Of a DNA stretch of 64,000 bases, positions 48,001 to 60,107 are shown in pieces; position 1 is the first letter of the stretch, and each line of letters opens with the position of its first letter. The stretch lies in assembly GCA_021613335.1 (NCBI GenBank), contig JAJTWR010000299.1, positions 722,501 to 786,500 of the forward strand, in the 5' to 3' direction. The notes below the pieces were generated by a model, which was not told the DNA's origin, searched no databases, and was given only the letters and a program-made list of their open reading frames with translations. The DNA is from Whitmania pigra (taxonomy: Eukaryota > Annelida > Clitellata > Hirudinida > Haemopidae). A program made the position numbers and the translations under genes.

Positions 48001-51000
48001 ACAGATACTTCTTCAAATGTAAATAAAAAATATTTTTTGAATTCAGGTCTGCTTTCTCTACGACGAACGAGAGAATGAAGACGCAAAAACTTGCCTCCTG
48101 GATGAGGGAATGAAGGAATGCCAGGGACCGGCTTTGTGGGTTTACAATAACGCTGTCTTCGAAGATTCAGACTTTGAGAACATAACGAAACTCAATGGTG
48201 CCACGAAGCTCAGACAGCCTGATAAGATTGGCAAGTTTGGACTCGGTTTCAACGCCGTCTACAACTTGACCGATATTCCGAGCTTCGTGAGTAGACATAG
48301 CATCGTCATCTTTGACCCTCACACGCACCATTTGGGAAAGAGCATTAAAGACAAACGCAAGCCAGGTATTAGAATAGATTTACGGCGGCATAAAAGAAAC
48401 CTGAAAAGATTTGGAAACCAATTCAAACCTTACAACAACATCTTTGGATGCAACCTCATGTCGGAAAACCAAACGGATTCGTATCAGGGAACTTTGTTCA
48501 GATTGCCGTTGAGAACTCGTGTCCAGGCCTCGAGAAGTGAAATCTCGTCAAAGCACTACGATGACAGAGAAATGAAAGAATTACTGAGAATGATTATTTC
48601 CTCATGCGAGAATCTCTTGTTATTTTCTCAGAATGTTGTCAAAGTGAGCATCTATCATCTGCCTAAAAAAGGAAATCCTCTGACTCATACTGTTGAACTC
48701 TTTTCCATGGAAAAACAATTGATGAAAGTGTTGAAGAGTTTACCAACATGTTCCACTCCAGAGGAAAATTATCGCTCGCTCAGAGCGGCATCGACCGTCC
48801 TGAGAAAGATCAGGAGAGATTCGAACCTGGAAGACGCAAATTCAATTGACTCTTCCATCATAATTCGTCTCAACAGCAAATGTCATGATTTGGCAAAACA
48901 AGAAAAATTAGCTGATGTTAAGCTCTACAAGGACCAGAATGTTTCCAGTTCTTGGTTGCTTTCCACTTGCATGGGATCTGCAGATTCTCTGAAAATGGCC
49001 ACCCAAGACGATTCTCTGGTTCCTTGCGTTACGGTCGCGGCTCGAATCCAATGTCTCGATGATGAAGTCTTTGTTCCGCTTCAATTAAATTCAGGAGCGA
49101 TATTTTCTTTCATGCCTCTTCCCATAAGATCTGGCCTTCCAATTCACATAAATGGATCATTTGCCGTCACATCCAACAGAAAGTTTCTCTGCTCAAAAAG
49201 TGAAGACGACAAGTTTGATCTGAGGCCAGTCTGGAACGAATTTTTGCTCAAAGATGCCGCTTGCATAACTTACATGAAAACTTTAGAAAATCTTGCAAAA
49301 ATTTGCGGAACAAATGAAACAACCGAGTTCTTTTTGTTGTGGCCAAATCCGTCCCTTGCAGACCCATGTTGCGAAGCGCTTTTGATGGCCTTTTACGAAC
49401 GTTTAACCTCTCATGAAAGTAAAGATTCTCTTTTCTCGGACGGTTACAGTTGGGCTCCATTTTCGAGAACGATGTACTTGGAATTCGGTTTCTCTAACTC
49501 TGAAATTGGAAGAACAGCTTATGAGGTGTTTAATGACCTCAGTTCAGATCTTCTGAACAACAACTCGATCGTAGCTTTTCTACCAAGTTGGTTGGAGGAT
49601 GTCTTCGCGAATTTATCCAACCGAAGTCATTTGTACTTAAACAGCTTCGACATGGTTCGATTTTTTACAGAAGTTTTCATTCCGAATGTAAAGAAAATAT
49701 CAGCTACCAAAAGAGACAAACTCCTTCTTCATGCCCTTTCTCAGGAGAATGAACATCTCAATGATCTGATGGCAAATCACGCTTGCATACCCGTCACGCC
49801 TGACGGTGCGACAATAAGATCCACGAAAGAATTGGTCGATCCAACGTCTTTCCTGGCCAAAATGTTTGTCGACCAGGATGGGCGATTTCCGCTTGCAGGA
49901 AGTTCGTACGTGGATTCCAACAATCTTCGGTTGTTGAGGTCGATTGGAATGAGGCACGAGGTCACCCACTTTTCCTGGGATGATTTGGTCGAGAGAGCAT
50001 CAGTCATTTCCAATTTACAATGTGATGAAGTCGTTCTAAGATCCATGGTAGCTGCTGTTCTTGATGCAATCGCTGCATTAATCGAATTGAGAGATGGAAT
50101 CAAGAAAACTGCTTTCCAAGATGAATTTCGCAGAACCCCGTTTTTGCCAGTCGTGAAAAGACCTCCATCTTTTCCATTGCTTTGGAAGGAGAATAACAAC
50201 GGAGTTCTTTTGAAACCGTGCGAGATTTACGCTCCAGAATCGTTTGATCTCGTCTGTTGTGTTAGACCGGTTGTCGATGTCAGTGTATTTCCAGCTACCC
50301 CACGCCTGGAAATTGTCAAAAACTATTTACTTCTGAATTCCTCTGATCAGGAGCCTACCGTTGAAGCTGTTTTGGAGCAGCTTGATGTCATTACTACAAA
50401 TTTTCTTCCGTCGGAAGGCATCAAAGCAAAATCCTTTGACACCGTCCAGGCCATGTGCTTCAAAATTTACGATTTTTTCCAGCAAAAAGTTTTAAGGATG
50501 GAACACTTAAATAAGCAAAGTCTCATCGAAGCTCTGAAGAAAAGAGCTTTTATTATTACCACAGAATCCTTCCTTTATCCTGAAAATATTGCATTCAATT
50601 TCCATCATTCTCTTTGTTCGCCCTATTTGTTCAGCGTGCCAGACAATCTCAAACGTAACTTCTACGATCTCCTGAAGTCGGTGGGAGTCCGTGACCAATT
50701 CGACGTTTCCGATTACGTGAAAGCCCTGCAGACGATGAGGATGAACTTTGGTGATTCTTCTTTGGACAAAGCGACCCTCAGAAAAGCTATTCATTTGGTC
50801 AGCTCTCTGGGCGAATGTATGAGCGAGCACCATTTCATGCTGGAAGATGTCAACAAATCTTTTGGAACGATTTTCATGCCCGATTCTCAGGCTTTCATGA
50901 AACCAGCCCATGAACTCTGCTATAACGAACCAGATTGCAAATGGCTTCCATCGAATGATTCCTCATCGTTTTCCCACCCTCTCATCCCTTTCACTATCTC

Positions 51001-54000
51001 TAAACAATTGGGCGTCAACACGAACCGTCTAGAAGTTTTGAAAAAACACTCCAGAGGAATTGGATTTGGTCAGAGAGAAAAGCTGACGAACAGAATTAGA
51101 AGAATTTTGAGTGGATATCCTTACGATACGGAGATTCTGAAGGAACTTTTACAAAACGCCGATGATGCAGGTGCCACTGAAATCTCGTTCATCAAAGATT
51201 CAAGAGAACATGGCACGAACAAAATTTTCGATAAATCGTGGAAACCGCTTCAAGGACCCGCTCTGTGCATCTACAACAATGTTCCTTTCAATGAGGAAGA
51301 CCTGGATGCCATTCAGAAATTGGGAGAAGGAAGCAAGAGAAACGATCCCAATAAAACCGGTCAATACGGAGTTGGGTTCAACTGCGTCTACCACTTAACA
51401 GACGCACCTTCGTTCTTGACATGTGGTCCAAAAACTCCGGAAACACTGTGTGTGTTCGATCCCCATGCAAAGTTCGTTCCGGAGTCCACAATTCAGGAGC
51501 CTGGAAGGCGTTTCCAAAACGTCGATCAGCTCAAGAACATCTTCACCGATGTGTTCGAATGTTATCTTGAAGACAAATTCGATCTTCAAAACGGAACTAT
51601 GTTTCGCTTGCCTTTGAGAAATCAAGAAATGGCAAAATGTTCGGAAATTTCAGATAGAATAATGTCATCTAAGGACATCCATGGACTTTTTCAAAAGTTT
51701 TCTTCCGAATTAAGCGAATGCATGCTCTTTCTGAACAATATCAGACAAGTTACGTTGTACGAAATTGAAGACAAAAGAGGCGAAATGGAAGTTAAAAAAG
51801 GCGAAATGGTCGTTTTTTACAAAGTGATGTCGACAATGAATGAAGCCGATTCGACAAACCTAAAGCAATTTACAGGAAAGATTTCCAACAAATTATCTTC
51901 CATCAAATCTGGTCAACTGAAAGGTTTGAGCCAGTTTGATACTTCGTACCAACTTGTCATCTCCGACAGCAGAGGGGCTTCGCAAAAGTGGCTCGTTTCG
52001 AAATCGTTTGGATTTGACAAAAACGTTGATGTTTGCCACAAAGTGATTGAAGCGTTTCAGAATAAAGAACTCATGTTGATGCCGATGGGAGGAGTGGCAG
52101 CTCTCCTGGAAAACATCGGAAAGGATGGAAAGAAACGAACCAACAGACTGTTTTGCTTGTTGCCACTGGCAATCAGGTCCGAATTTCCAGTCCACGTAAA
52201 CGGTCATTTTGCCATCGACTACGAAGCACGGCGTAACTTGTGGTATGATGAAAGTGAAAGCGACCCGAAAACTGAGTGGAACAAACTTCTCTTTCAAAAT
52301 GTCGTCTCCAGGGCTTATGTGGCACTCCTTCAAGTGTTGACTTCATTTATTCCTCAAATCGAACATCCACAGACTCAGAATAAAAACAGGAATCCACTCA
52401 ACTTAACATTCTACAATGAACTGCTTCCGATTTTAAAGGACGATGCCACACTGTACTGGAAGCTTTGCGGCACGAGCATCTACCAAATTATCGTTCAGGA
52501 AAAACTGAAAATCTTGCCCATGTTCACGGCTCAAACTGATGGAAAACCCAATAGTCTCCCTCATCTGAAGTGGGTGACTCTCAACTCCTCCGAAAACCCG
52601 AGACCAATGTTCGACAATTTGGAGTCTATCGAATTTAAAGGAAATTTCTCCACAAGTAAGACTTCTATCAATGCTTCTTTCCAGGATGGAAAGGTTCAAG
52701 TCCTGCGAGAGATTCTCATGAGTTTAAGATATCCTCTCCTTGCCCTTCCCTTGAAATTGTTGGAATGTTTCAAGATGTCACAGGTGGACGTCGAGTGTGT
52801 CACACCAGCTTCCGTCATCAACTACTTGCACCTCTGCTCTCCCTCCTTCTCAAAATGCAGCCTGGATAAACTTCCGAGACCTATTGTCGACACCTCGATC
52901 AAATCATTGGAACGTTTGAAGGTTCTTCTCTACTACTTCTCCATGGACGAACAACATTTTTTCGCCCATCTTGAGGGCTTACCTCTTCTTCTAACAGCTG
53001 ATGGATGCCTTCGAGTATTTTCTTCAAAATCTCCAATTTATTGTTCTCAGTTTTCCGACATTTTCCCGAGTCAAGGACAAAGGTTCGTCCATCCTTCCCT
53101 AAATCTGGAGATATCGAAATTACATGCAGAAACATCTACTGATATAATTGCTGAGTTTGACATGGGTGCATTCTCAGAGCTGTTGCCTTTGATCTGCTCG
53201 GAAAATGTGTATTGCAACGGCAACGTCTTGTCAGGAAAGTCGTTAGAAATGGGTCCATTCTCGACCGAGTTGCTGAGTCGAATGTGGTCATACATCAGAC
53301 AGGCATGCGAAAACGTCAACAGGGAAGACATCGACACGTTCCTCAGACCAGTCGAGAATTGGTGTTTGTTGCCCATAAAATTTAGGTGGCCTTCTGTGAG
53401 AGATGGTAACAAGCAGTCTATCAGAGGGTTACTTTCTGTCAAACATTTAAAGGTCGTCATTGACTATTCTAAAAACAGTTTGGTCAGTCCTGCATTTAAA
53501 TCATGTCTGAGGAAGATCAATGTCCCAGATCTTGATTACGAAGCTCTTCGCGTCAGAAGTGACAGAGGAATTGAAAAAAATGATCTAAACTCTGCTTTCG
53601 TTCGTCAAATGATTTCCAGCATCGATGATCCTCCATCCCTTCTCGTTGCCATGTCATACGCCATGGAAACCAACCATGCACAACTGAATTCGAGTGACAG
53701 TTCGACCATTCTGAAGTACTTTGCTTCTTCTCTTGAGACGTGGAAGAATGATTCTCATTCGATTCATCTCTTGCGAAATCTTCGTCTGCACGTGACAACC
53801 GATGAGACCCTCACCTCCCTCAAGGACTTTGAGGCCATCTTTCTGAATGAAGAAATTCCGAAATTGAATCTGCAAGTTTGGGCGCTCAAAAGTGGCTTGT
53901 TGTTTCTTAAGTTTAATCCTCTGTTCACAGATATGTACCTGGCCTTGAACTGTAGAGTTGTCTCTCCTTCGCAGATGTACCTAGACTTCATTTTGTCCAA

Positions 54001-57000
54001 TATGAGATTCATAGAGCAGAGCGAGTGGATTCAACATGTACAGCATCTCAAAGATAAGATTCTGACCGACGAAAAGAATGCCAGCAACAAGTCATTCATC
54101 TTAGAAAATCTCAGATCTTTGGAATTCATAAACAGAGGCGGGATGAATAGGAAGTTCGCCAAAGCGAGTGACTATTTTGATCCTCGCAATGCAACTTTTA
54201 AAACTCTCTTTTCGGGACATCCTGAAATGTTTCCACCAGCTCCGTTCAACGATTACAAATGGCTCGATTTCCTCAAACAGATCGGACTTCAATATTCCAC
54301 AACCAAAGAACTCTGCCTAAAATTTGCAAAAGAAATCGAAAGTGAAGCAAGAAAAGGCCCGACAGAACTGACTTATGAAAGGTCAAAAGTCCTCATGAAT
54401 GACATTTTATCTCCTACCAATTTGGCCGACCTGGAATTTCTTGAAAGCATTTCAACAATCAAGTTCATTCCTCAAGCCAAATTGAGGCCAATCCTCAAAA
54501 ACGTTAGTTTTGGGTACGGAAAATTTCAAAAATTCATATCGTTTCAAGAGGGAATTCTGGAGCAATACGATGTTTTAGTTTGGACAAGTTCATTCCTTAT
54601 TCCCCATTGGGCAGATCCCTTCAAGGCTTTGGCCTCGCATGTCAATGGGTATCCCAACGGTCCCGATCAACAACAAAATTTTAAAATCAAAATATCCCAG
54701 GCTTTGAAACTGAAGGATCAACCATCCTTACAGTTGGTCATCACCCACTTGAAGAATCTGTGCTCGTGTGACAAAAATTCAGCACCTTCAAAAGAAGATC
54801 CAGAATTCAATTGCTTTGTTCGCAACGACAGCCTGAAGAAAATTTATCATCACTTGCAGACAAGACTTTCGAAACAGGAAGAAGATGATTACGAGGATGT
54901 AGTTCTTCAAATAGAAAAACTTTCTGAGTTCCCTTGCGTCGTCACGAACATGGGAAAGACTTTCGTTTTTCCAAAAGAAGTCGTGATCGATCTCCGTGAA
55001 GAAGATCAAATTCTGCCTCATCTCTGGAAATTGCCAACAGAACTCGGAGAATTGGAGCAGCTGTTTCTGAAAATAGGCATGGCCAAGAAAGTGGCCGACA
55101 TACATTATGCAAATGTGCTGAACAGCTTACAAAATTCTGTCTCGAAAAAGAAGATGCATCCCAACGAGCTGCGTTTGGCATTCAAGGCAGTCTCTGGACT
55201 TTTCAACATCCTCCACCAAACAAAGATTAACTCAGAACTTCTCGATCGACTCGAACATCTTTATCTTCCAACATCCACCGGATATTTCGAAAAGTCTTCT
55301 GATATGATTTACAACGACGAAACGTCATGGACTGAACGCATCAAGAAACTCAGCTGCCCATTTCTCGTCAACTTATCGGAATGCGGACTACAAACAAAAC
55401 TTCATTTGGAAATGATCAAACTCCTTCCAATTCATTTAAGGCCACAAATGCTTTCCTCGGTGGTGAGCGAAGTTTTGGAAAACTCAATTTGTTCTTCGCC
55501 AAATGTGCATACAGTTGCCGACAAATTGAAATATCAAATGAGTTCCAGAGCTTTTGCGTTTGGTTTGGCTCGCCTCATAAAACACGAACATCGGAAATCT
55601 ACTCACAAATTTTCAAACGAAATCATCGAATCCATTCAGCGACAATTCACTTCTCTCCACGTTTCTGGTATCGACAAAGTTCAAACTTTCCTCCAGTGTT
55701 CGGGACAAAGAATTCCCGAGAGTGAAAACAACTCCTGCACTTTTGTCGAAAAGATATCAACAGCAGAGGATGAAATATCGTGGAAGATATACATCGACAG
55801 GTCTCTCAAATTGGACGATGAACTTCAGGTTTCGATCTCAGAAGTTGTGAACAAAATTACTGGAGGACTTTTGAAAAACTCCATTCATTACATCCAGCCT
55901 ATTCTCTCCTGTCCTCCTCACACCATTTCAAAAGTCCTCGACAGACTCAAAGTCAGACCGGATAGGCAGAATAGCGATGACATCGTTTCTTCCATCCTTC
56001 CGGTCGCTGGTACTCTCATTCCAGTGGAAGATCATCATTTGTTGAAAGAAGACTTTGAGGAATTCGAAGCAGGTGAATACGTAGGATATGAATTGGATGA
56101 TGAGCTCACGGGAGAAGCTACCATCATTTACGCCATAGTCGTTCAAAAGATCAATAATATGGCTAGAAATGGAACACAACTAAATGGAATATCTGAGAAG
56201 ATGAGTCCTGGCGTAATTCACGAAAGTGCTTGCATAAATCTCAAATATTTAATCAATGTTGGAGATGAACGGGATATGGTCGAAGTTATATCGGCTGATT
56301 TGTACAAATTTCAAAGAATTGAGAAAATCTTCAAAAGCACAGATTCCTACGACTCCCCAAGACCTTCTCCAGACCACAGGAGCAATTCTCCATGCTTCCA
56401 TTCCAACAAACCATCCCCCGAACCCCAATGTCGACTTAGCCTTTCTCCTCCCGCCTTGTACCCTACCAAAATGAAACTGGAAAACGTCAGAAGAAATCTG
56501 TTTGGAACTTCCAATGGGGGAATTGAAGACGAGGCCAAGAAGGATAATAATTCAAGGAATCACGATAGATCGCCTTTTTCAGGATCTCCTATAAAATCTC
56601 CAAAAGACGCAGAAGACAACGTTTTCAGGATACCAATCATCAATGAGGAGCTAGAAAATGCAAAAGCCGAAGTTGCAGATATTCTCGAAGAAGCATGGAA
56701 GATGCCAGAAGCACAAAGGAAAAAAGTCGTCAAAAGGTAAATTTGGCTGAATTCGTTTCGTTTGGAAGAATTTAACACAACACAATTATTACAATAATTA
56801 TTAATTACAATAATAATAGTTGTTAATCCACAACTTTTGTCCAGGTTGCTTTTGAAGTGGCATCCCGATAAAAACATGGATAATGAATACTTCGCTACAG
56901 TGGTCACACAGTTCATCTATAACAAGATCGAGACCTTGGAAATGAGCCTTCCCTTCGCCAAAACCTTTGAAGACTTCCGTTTTGATGCCCATCCTGATCC

Positions 57001-57823
57001 AAGAAATCCGTTTGCTGGCGAGAAATCTTTCCAAGAAAACTTCTATAAAGCCTACCAACAATTCTCCGAGCACTTGAACAGACGAGCCAAAGAACAAAAA
57101 GAGCAACGTGAACGCTACAAGGAAAACTTTGCTCGAGAATTTTACCCCCAAAAGGGAACTCAGTTTCATTTCCATGTCCCTCCAACATTTGCTAGCACAA
57201 ATCCGCAACCGGCTTTGGCCAAACGATTCTTGAGACAGGCCCAAGAAGACCTGAATGCAGTGCACAACGATCTGGATTTAAAGGCCAACCCTGCTTTCGA
57301 ATGGGCGTGTTTCAAAGCACATCAGGTATGATATTGGTAATGATAACCGTGATTATAATGGTAATGATACTGCAGTACCAAAACACTGGGCGCGAGCCTT
57401 TACGTATTTTCCAAGATGGCTGCTGCTTAATCTTACGGCGCTACATGAAAGGACTCTTTATCACAAATAATTTTAAAATGAGCTTCCTTTATTGATTTAA
57501 TTTAAATATGGGCACGCTTTATATTCGTTTGTCAGGCTGCTGAGAAAGCCCTCAAAGCCGCCCAATTCTTCGTGGACGCCTCGATCAGTTTCAGTCACGA
57601 CCTCGTGGTTCTGGCTTCCTCTTTAGAAGATTTGGATCTCAGAAGATTGGCACAGCATCTTCAAAATGTCGTAGGGAGTTCCAACAAGTTGTATAATCCC
57701 GAACCGATCGACTTCATGGTTATACCTCATGACAAATACACTCAGGAAATGGCAGAAAAGTCAGTCGGATTGGCCAAATCAATACTGGAAAGAGTCATGG
57801 AATTAATAGAATTAAAAGAATAA
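37544..57823 (+). CDS. SACS: Sacsin (SACS), lacking only the N-terminus
   Basis: Sacsin is a giant cytoplasmic chaperone-linked protein, associated in vertebrates with mitochondria and intermediate filaments. Exons: 37544-37621, 39511-39627, 43211-43358, 43440-43660, 43733-45122, 45236-46154, 46224-47052, 47153-47588, 47660-47925, 48047-56736, 56845-57325, 57536-57823. They join in phase to give about 4,620 residues; human sacsin is 4,579. Three Hsp90-like SRR modules carry N-boxes ELIQNAEDA (39511), ELVQNADDA (47887) and ELLQNADDA (51143). G-boxes are [21 protein letters not shown] and [12 protein letters not shown]-like domain has WHPDKN (HPD at 56861-56869), and a HEPN domain ends the protein. 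AATAAA follows at 57836. The ubiquitin-like N-terminus is not found, and the acceptor before 37544 is uncertain. Confidence 0.93.
37622..39510 (+). other. Sacsin intron
   Basis: AT-rich, with a CAT/CAG array near 38065-38125 and degenerate GAT units at 39136-39230. No genes seen. Confidence 0.7.
39690..39985. repeat. Dispersed-repeat (SINE-like) candidate
   Basis: A locally GC-richer block ending in TATGCAAATAAAC followed by TATCACTATCATTATCATTG, a short tandem tail typical of retroposed elements. Boundaries are approximate. There is no second copy in the window to prove repetition. Confidence 0.3.
40088..40573. repeat. (ATT)n microsatellite, about 490 bp, interrupted
   Basis: ATT/TTA units with AGG, ATG and CTT interruptions, purest at 40370-40480. 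The longest simple array in the window. Confidence 0.95.
41555..41860 (+). mobile_element. 3'-end remnant of a non-LTR retrotransposon
   Basis: About 70 codons to the stop at 41768-41770 match the C-terminal tail common after reverse transcriptases of LINE-type elements: [26 protein letters not shown] and a final [10 protein letters not shown]. About 85 bases of 3' UTR follow, ending in TGTTATGTTATGTTATG, a short tandem tail as LINEs often leave. The catalytic domains are absent, so this is a 5'-truncated dead copy in a sacsin intron. Confidence 0.6.
41969..42037. repeat. (ATT)n microsatellite
   Basis: Pure ATT array of about 22 units in the sacsin intron, shortly after the retrotransposon remnant. 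Confidence 0.95.
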
Positions 57824-60107
57824 TATCACCTTCATAATAAATCCTTGTTGCAAATGCTAATTTTTATTACGCGTTAACTATTATTACGAAGCATATGCGC
57901 CCCGCGAATGTCGGAATTGGAGCACCTTTTGAAATATTTTTGGACATGTCTTTATCGTCTGTGATATTCTGATGGCTGGTAATCAAAATATTTTTACCGA
58001 GTATTTCAATGTTATGTACTCTAACCACGAATAAGGTGATAACATCTAATTTTCCTAAACTTCTGAGCAATGGCTATTCCAAACAAGGAAACAACTCTGA
58101 AAATGACTTAAATGTTCTTACCTCAGGTTCCTTTCTCAATATTTTCCTGTGAGTTGTGATGTTTACAATCGATCAAGTTGACTCAATTTTTGTTTATTTT
58201 GACAAACCAAATGATCTAATTTCAATTTAGTTAAACAACTGCGTTTTACCCATTTCGTGGCTTACTTTCACGTTCAATTACACGCATCACGAACACTCTT
58301 GCCATGCTTGTTTTATTTACATCAAACGAAGTTTATGATGAGACAGTGTAGATACGAAAATGTAAACAATAGATGCTCAATCAGGCGTATGATTTATGAT
58401 GGGCAAAAGGTAAGTAATCGCCTTCTCTTGATGGAAAGATCAGTCTCCTATCCACGTTCATATTCGAAATACGGGATTTGTGAAAATCTGAACTGACGTT
58501 ATTGATCTAGAATTTTGTTCTGAATCGAAATGTCAAGAGAAGGATTGCACAACTCCAAACGGGATTGATAGAGATACCCAGATCAACGTCGAAACTCTAA
58601 TACTTGATTAGTCTCCGCTTGTGACATCTAATCTAAACAATAGTCAAAGCTGTTCCTACCACATGGCCGATAATCCAATAGAATAAAGCAATGCGACGTT
58701 TAAGCACCTCAGAAAATCAAATAACTAGTACGGCCAAACGATGCAAAGCTGGACGATTCGGTCGTGCCAACTACGATCGACTCTGGCAAAGGAAAAAATT
58801 GAGTTTTCTCAATGAAAACTAATGAGGTCATTTCACTGAGTTAAAAGCTTTTCTGCTTGATTTCAAGTCATAAAAAAAATTAAAAATCATTTTAACTACT
58901 TTTTCATTTAATGAATGCAATTCAGAAGGTTCACAATTAAGCACGTCCATGCAATAGGAAGCTGTTGAACATCAATAGAACAAATTCTCGAACATCCGAG
59001 CCATCTGGGGGGCTCGCCCACCTCATTCAACCGACTCCAAACCCTGACACTAAGAATTACCGAAAGAGAATCAAAGCGGGACAGACGATCATTTCGATTT
59101 TGAAACCTATGGTCTTGAAATATCTATTTAAAATGTAAACTTTAAAAACAGCATAACAGAACACTCGAATTGATTACACTCATAAATATCATACAAAGGG
59201 ACAAAAGCAATGTGACTCGCCTACTGAAGCGCACGAACACAAAGTGTCGAGGTGCCGAGATAAGAGAAAGGATGCACGTAATTCATATCGAGCAGGGAGT
59301 GCAATTCAAGAAATTGTCACCAGAACTCATACGTGCTCTGGCTCGTCTCTTGCATCTCGAAATCATCGATCGAAGCCGCATCTGGAAGAAATGACAAAAA
59401 GTCGCACAAGCTTCGATCCAGGTCGAGAAATAACTCCAATGAACTTATGCAGAAGGAGGCGACGTTGAACGGCACGATAAAAAAATTAAATAAAGGGATC
59501 GCGACTGCACGACACTCACGTACTAAGAACAAAGACGGCGACGATCGCACGATGAACCAAGCATTTGTTTTGCACACAGAACTCGATCGCCTGACAATCT
59601 AGTCATAGTGAAGGAGCAAAGCTTGTAGCATTGAATTTTCTAAGACAGCCATTCATCTCTGGACCTCACGCAGTGATTCCCATAATCATAGAGAGCTAAA
59701 ATAAACCCCTCCCCTTAGAGGTAAATGCATAATCCTAACATTACCAGTGCGGAACACGGAAAAAGATGTAAAAGTCACAAATCGGGCGGGATGCCTTAAA
59801 AGTACTTCGGTGTTTGAAATCACATCGAGTAATAATTGCCAGTTGCAAATACTTTTCGAATTAGGTCCAAACCTTTCCGACGACACGCAAGCCAAATTTT
59901 ACAGCGATATATGATTGAGAATAATAAGCTAGGATTATGATGATTTGCGACGACACCGAAAACAATGACGAGGAAGACGAAACCAACTAGAAGGAAAGAA
60001 GGTATTATTTTTTTCGTAAACTTAAAACGCCGAGCGGATTCCGGAAAAACCTGCAGGACCGGGTTTTTCGAAGTACTTAGCTATCTAGGAGAAGGTGCAG
60101 ATGTCGA
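57824..60107. other. Intergenic region between convergent sacsin and LIS1
   Basis: Includes the sacsin poly(A) signal AATAAA at 57836-57841 and presumably the LIS1 3' UTR, whose end I cannot fix. The part from 58600 to 60000 is less AT-rich than its surroundings and has short frames on both strands without family resemblance. A donor-like AAAAG|GTAAGT occurs near 58409. No gene is supported. Confidence 0.5.

Noticed and set aside
59170..59602. Several short frames on both strands
   Set aside because: They overlap each other in all directions with no family resemblance, and the region may be LIS1 3' UTR.
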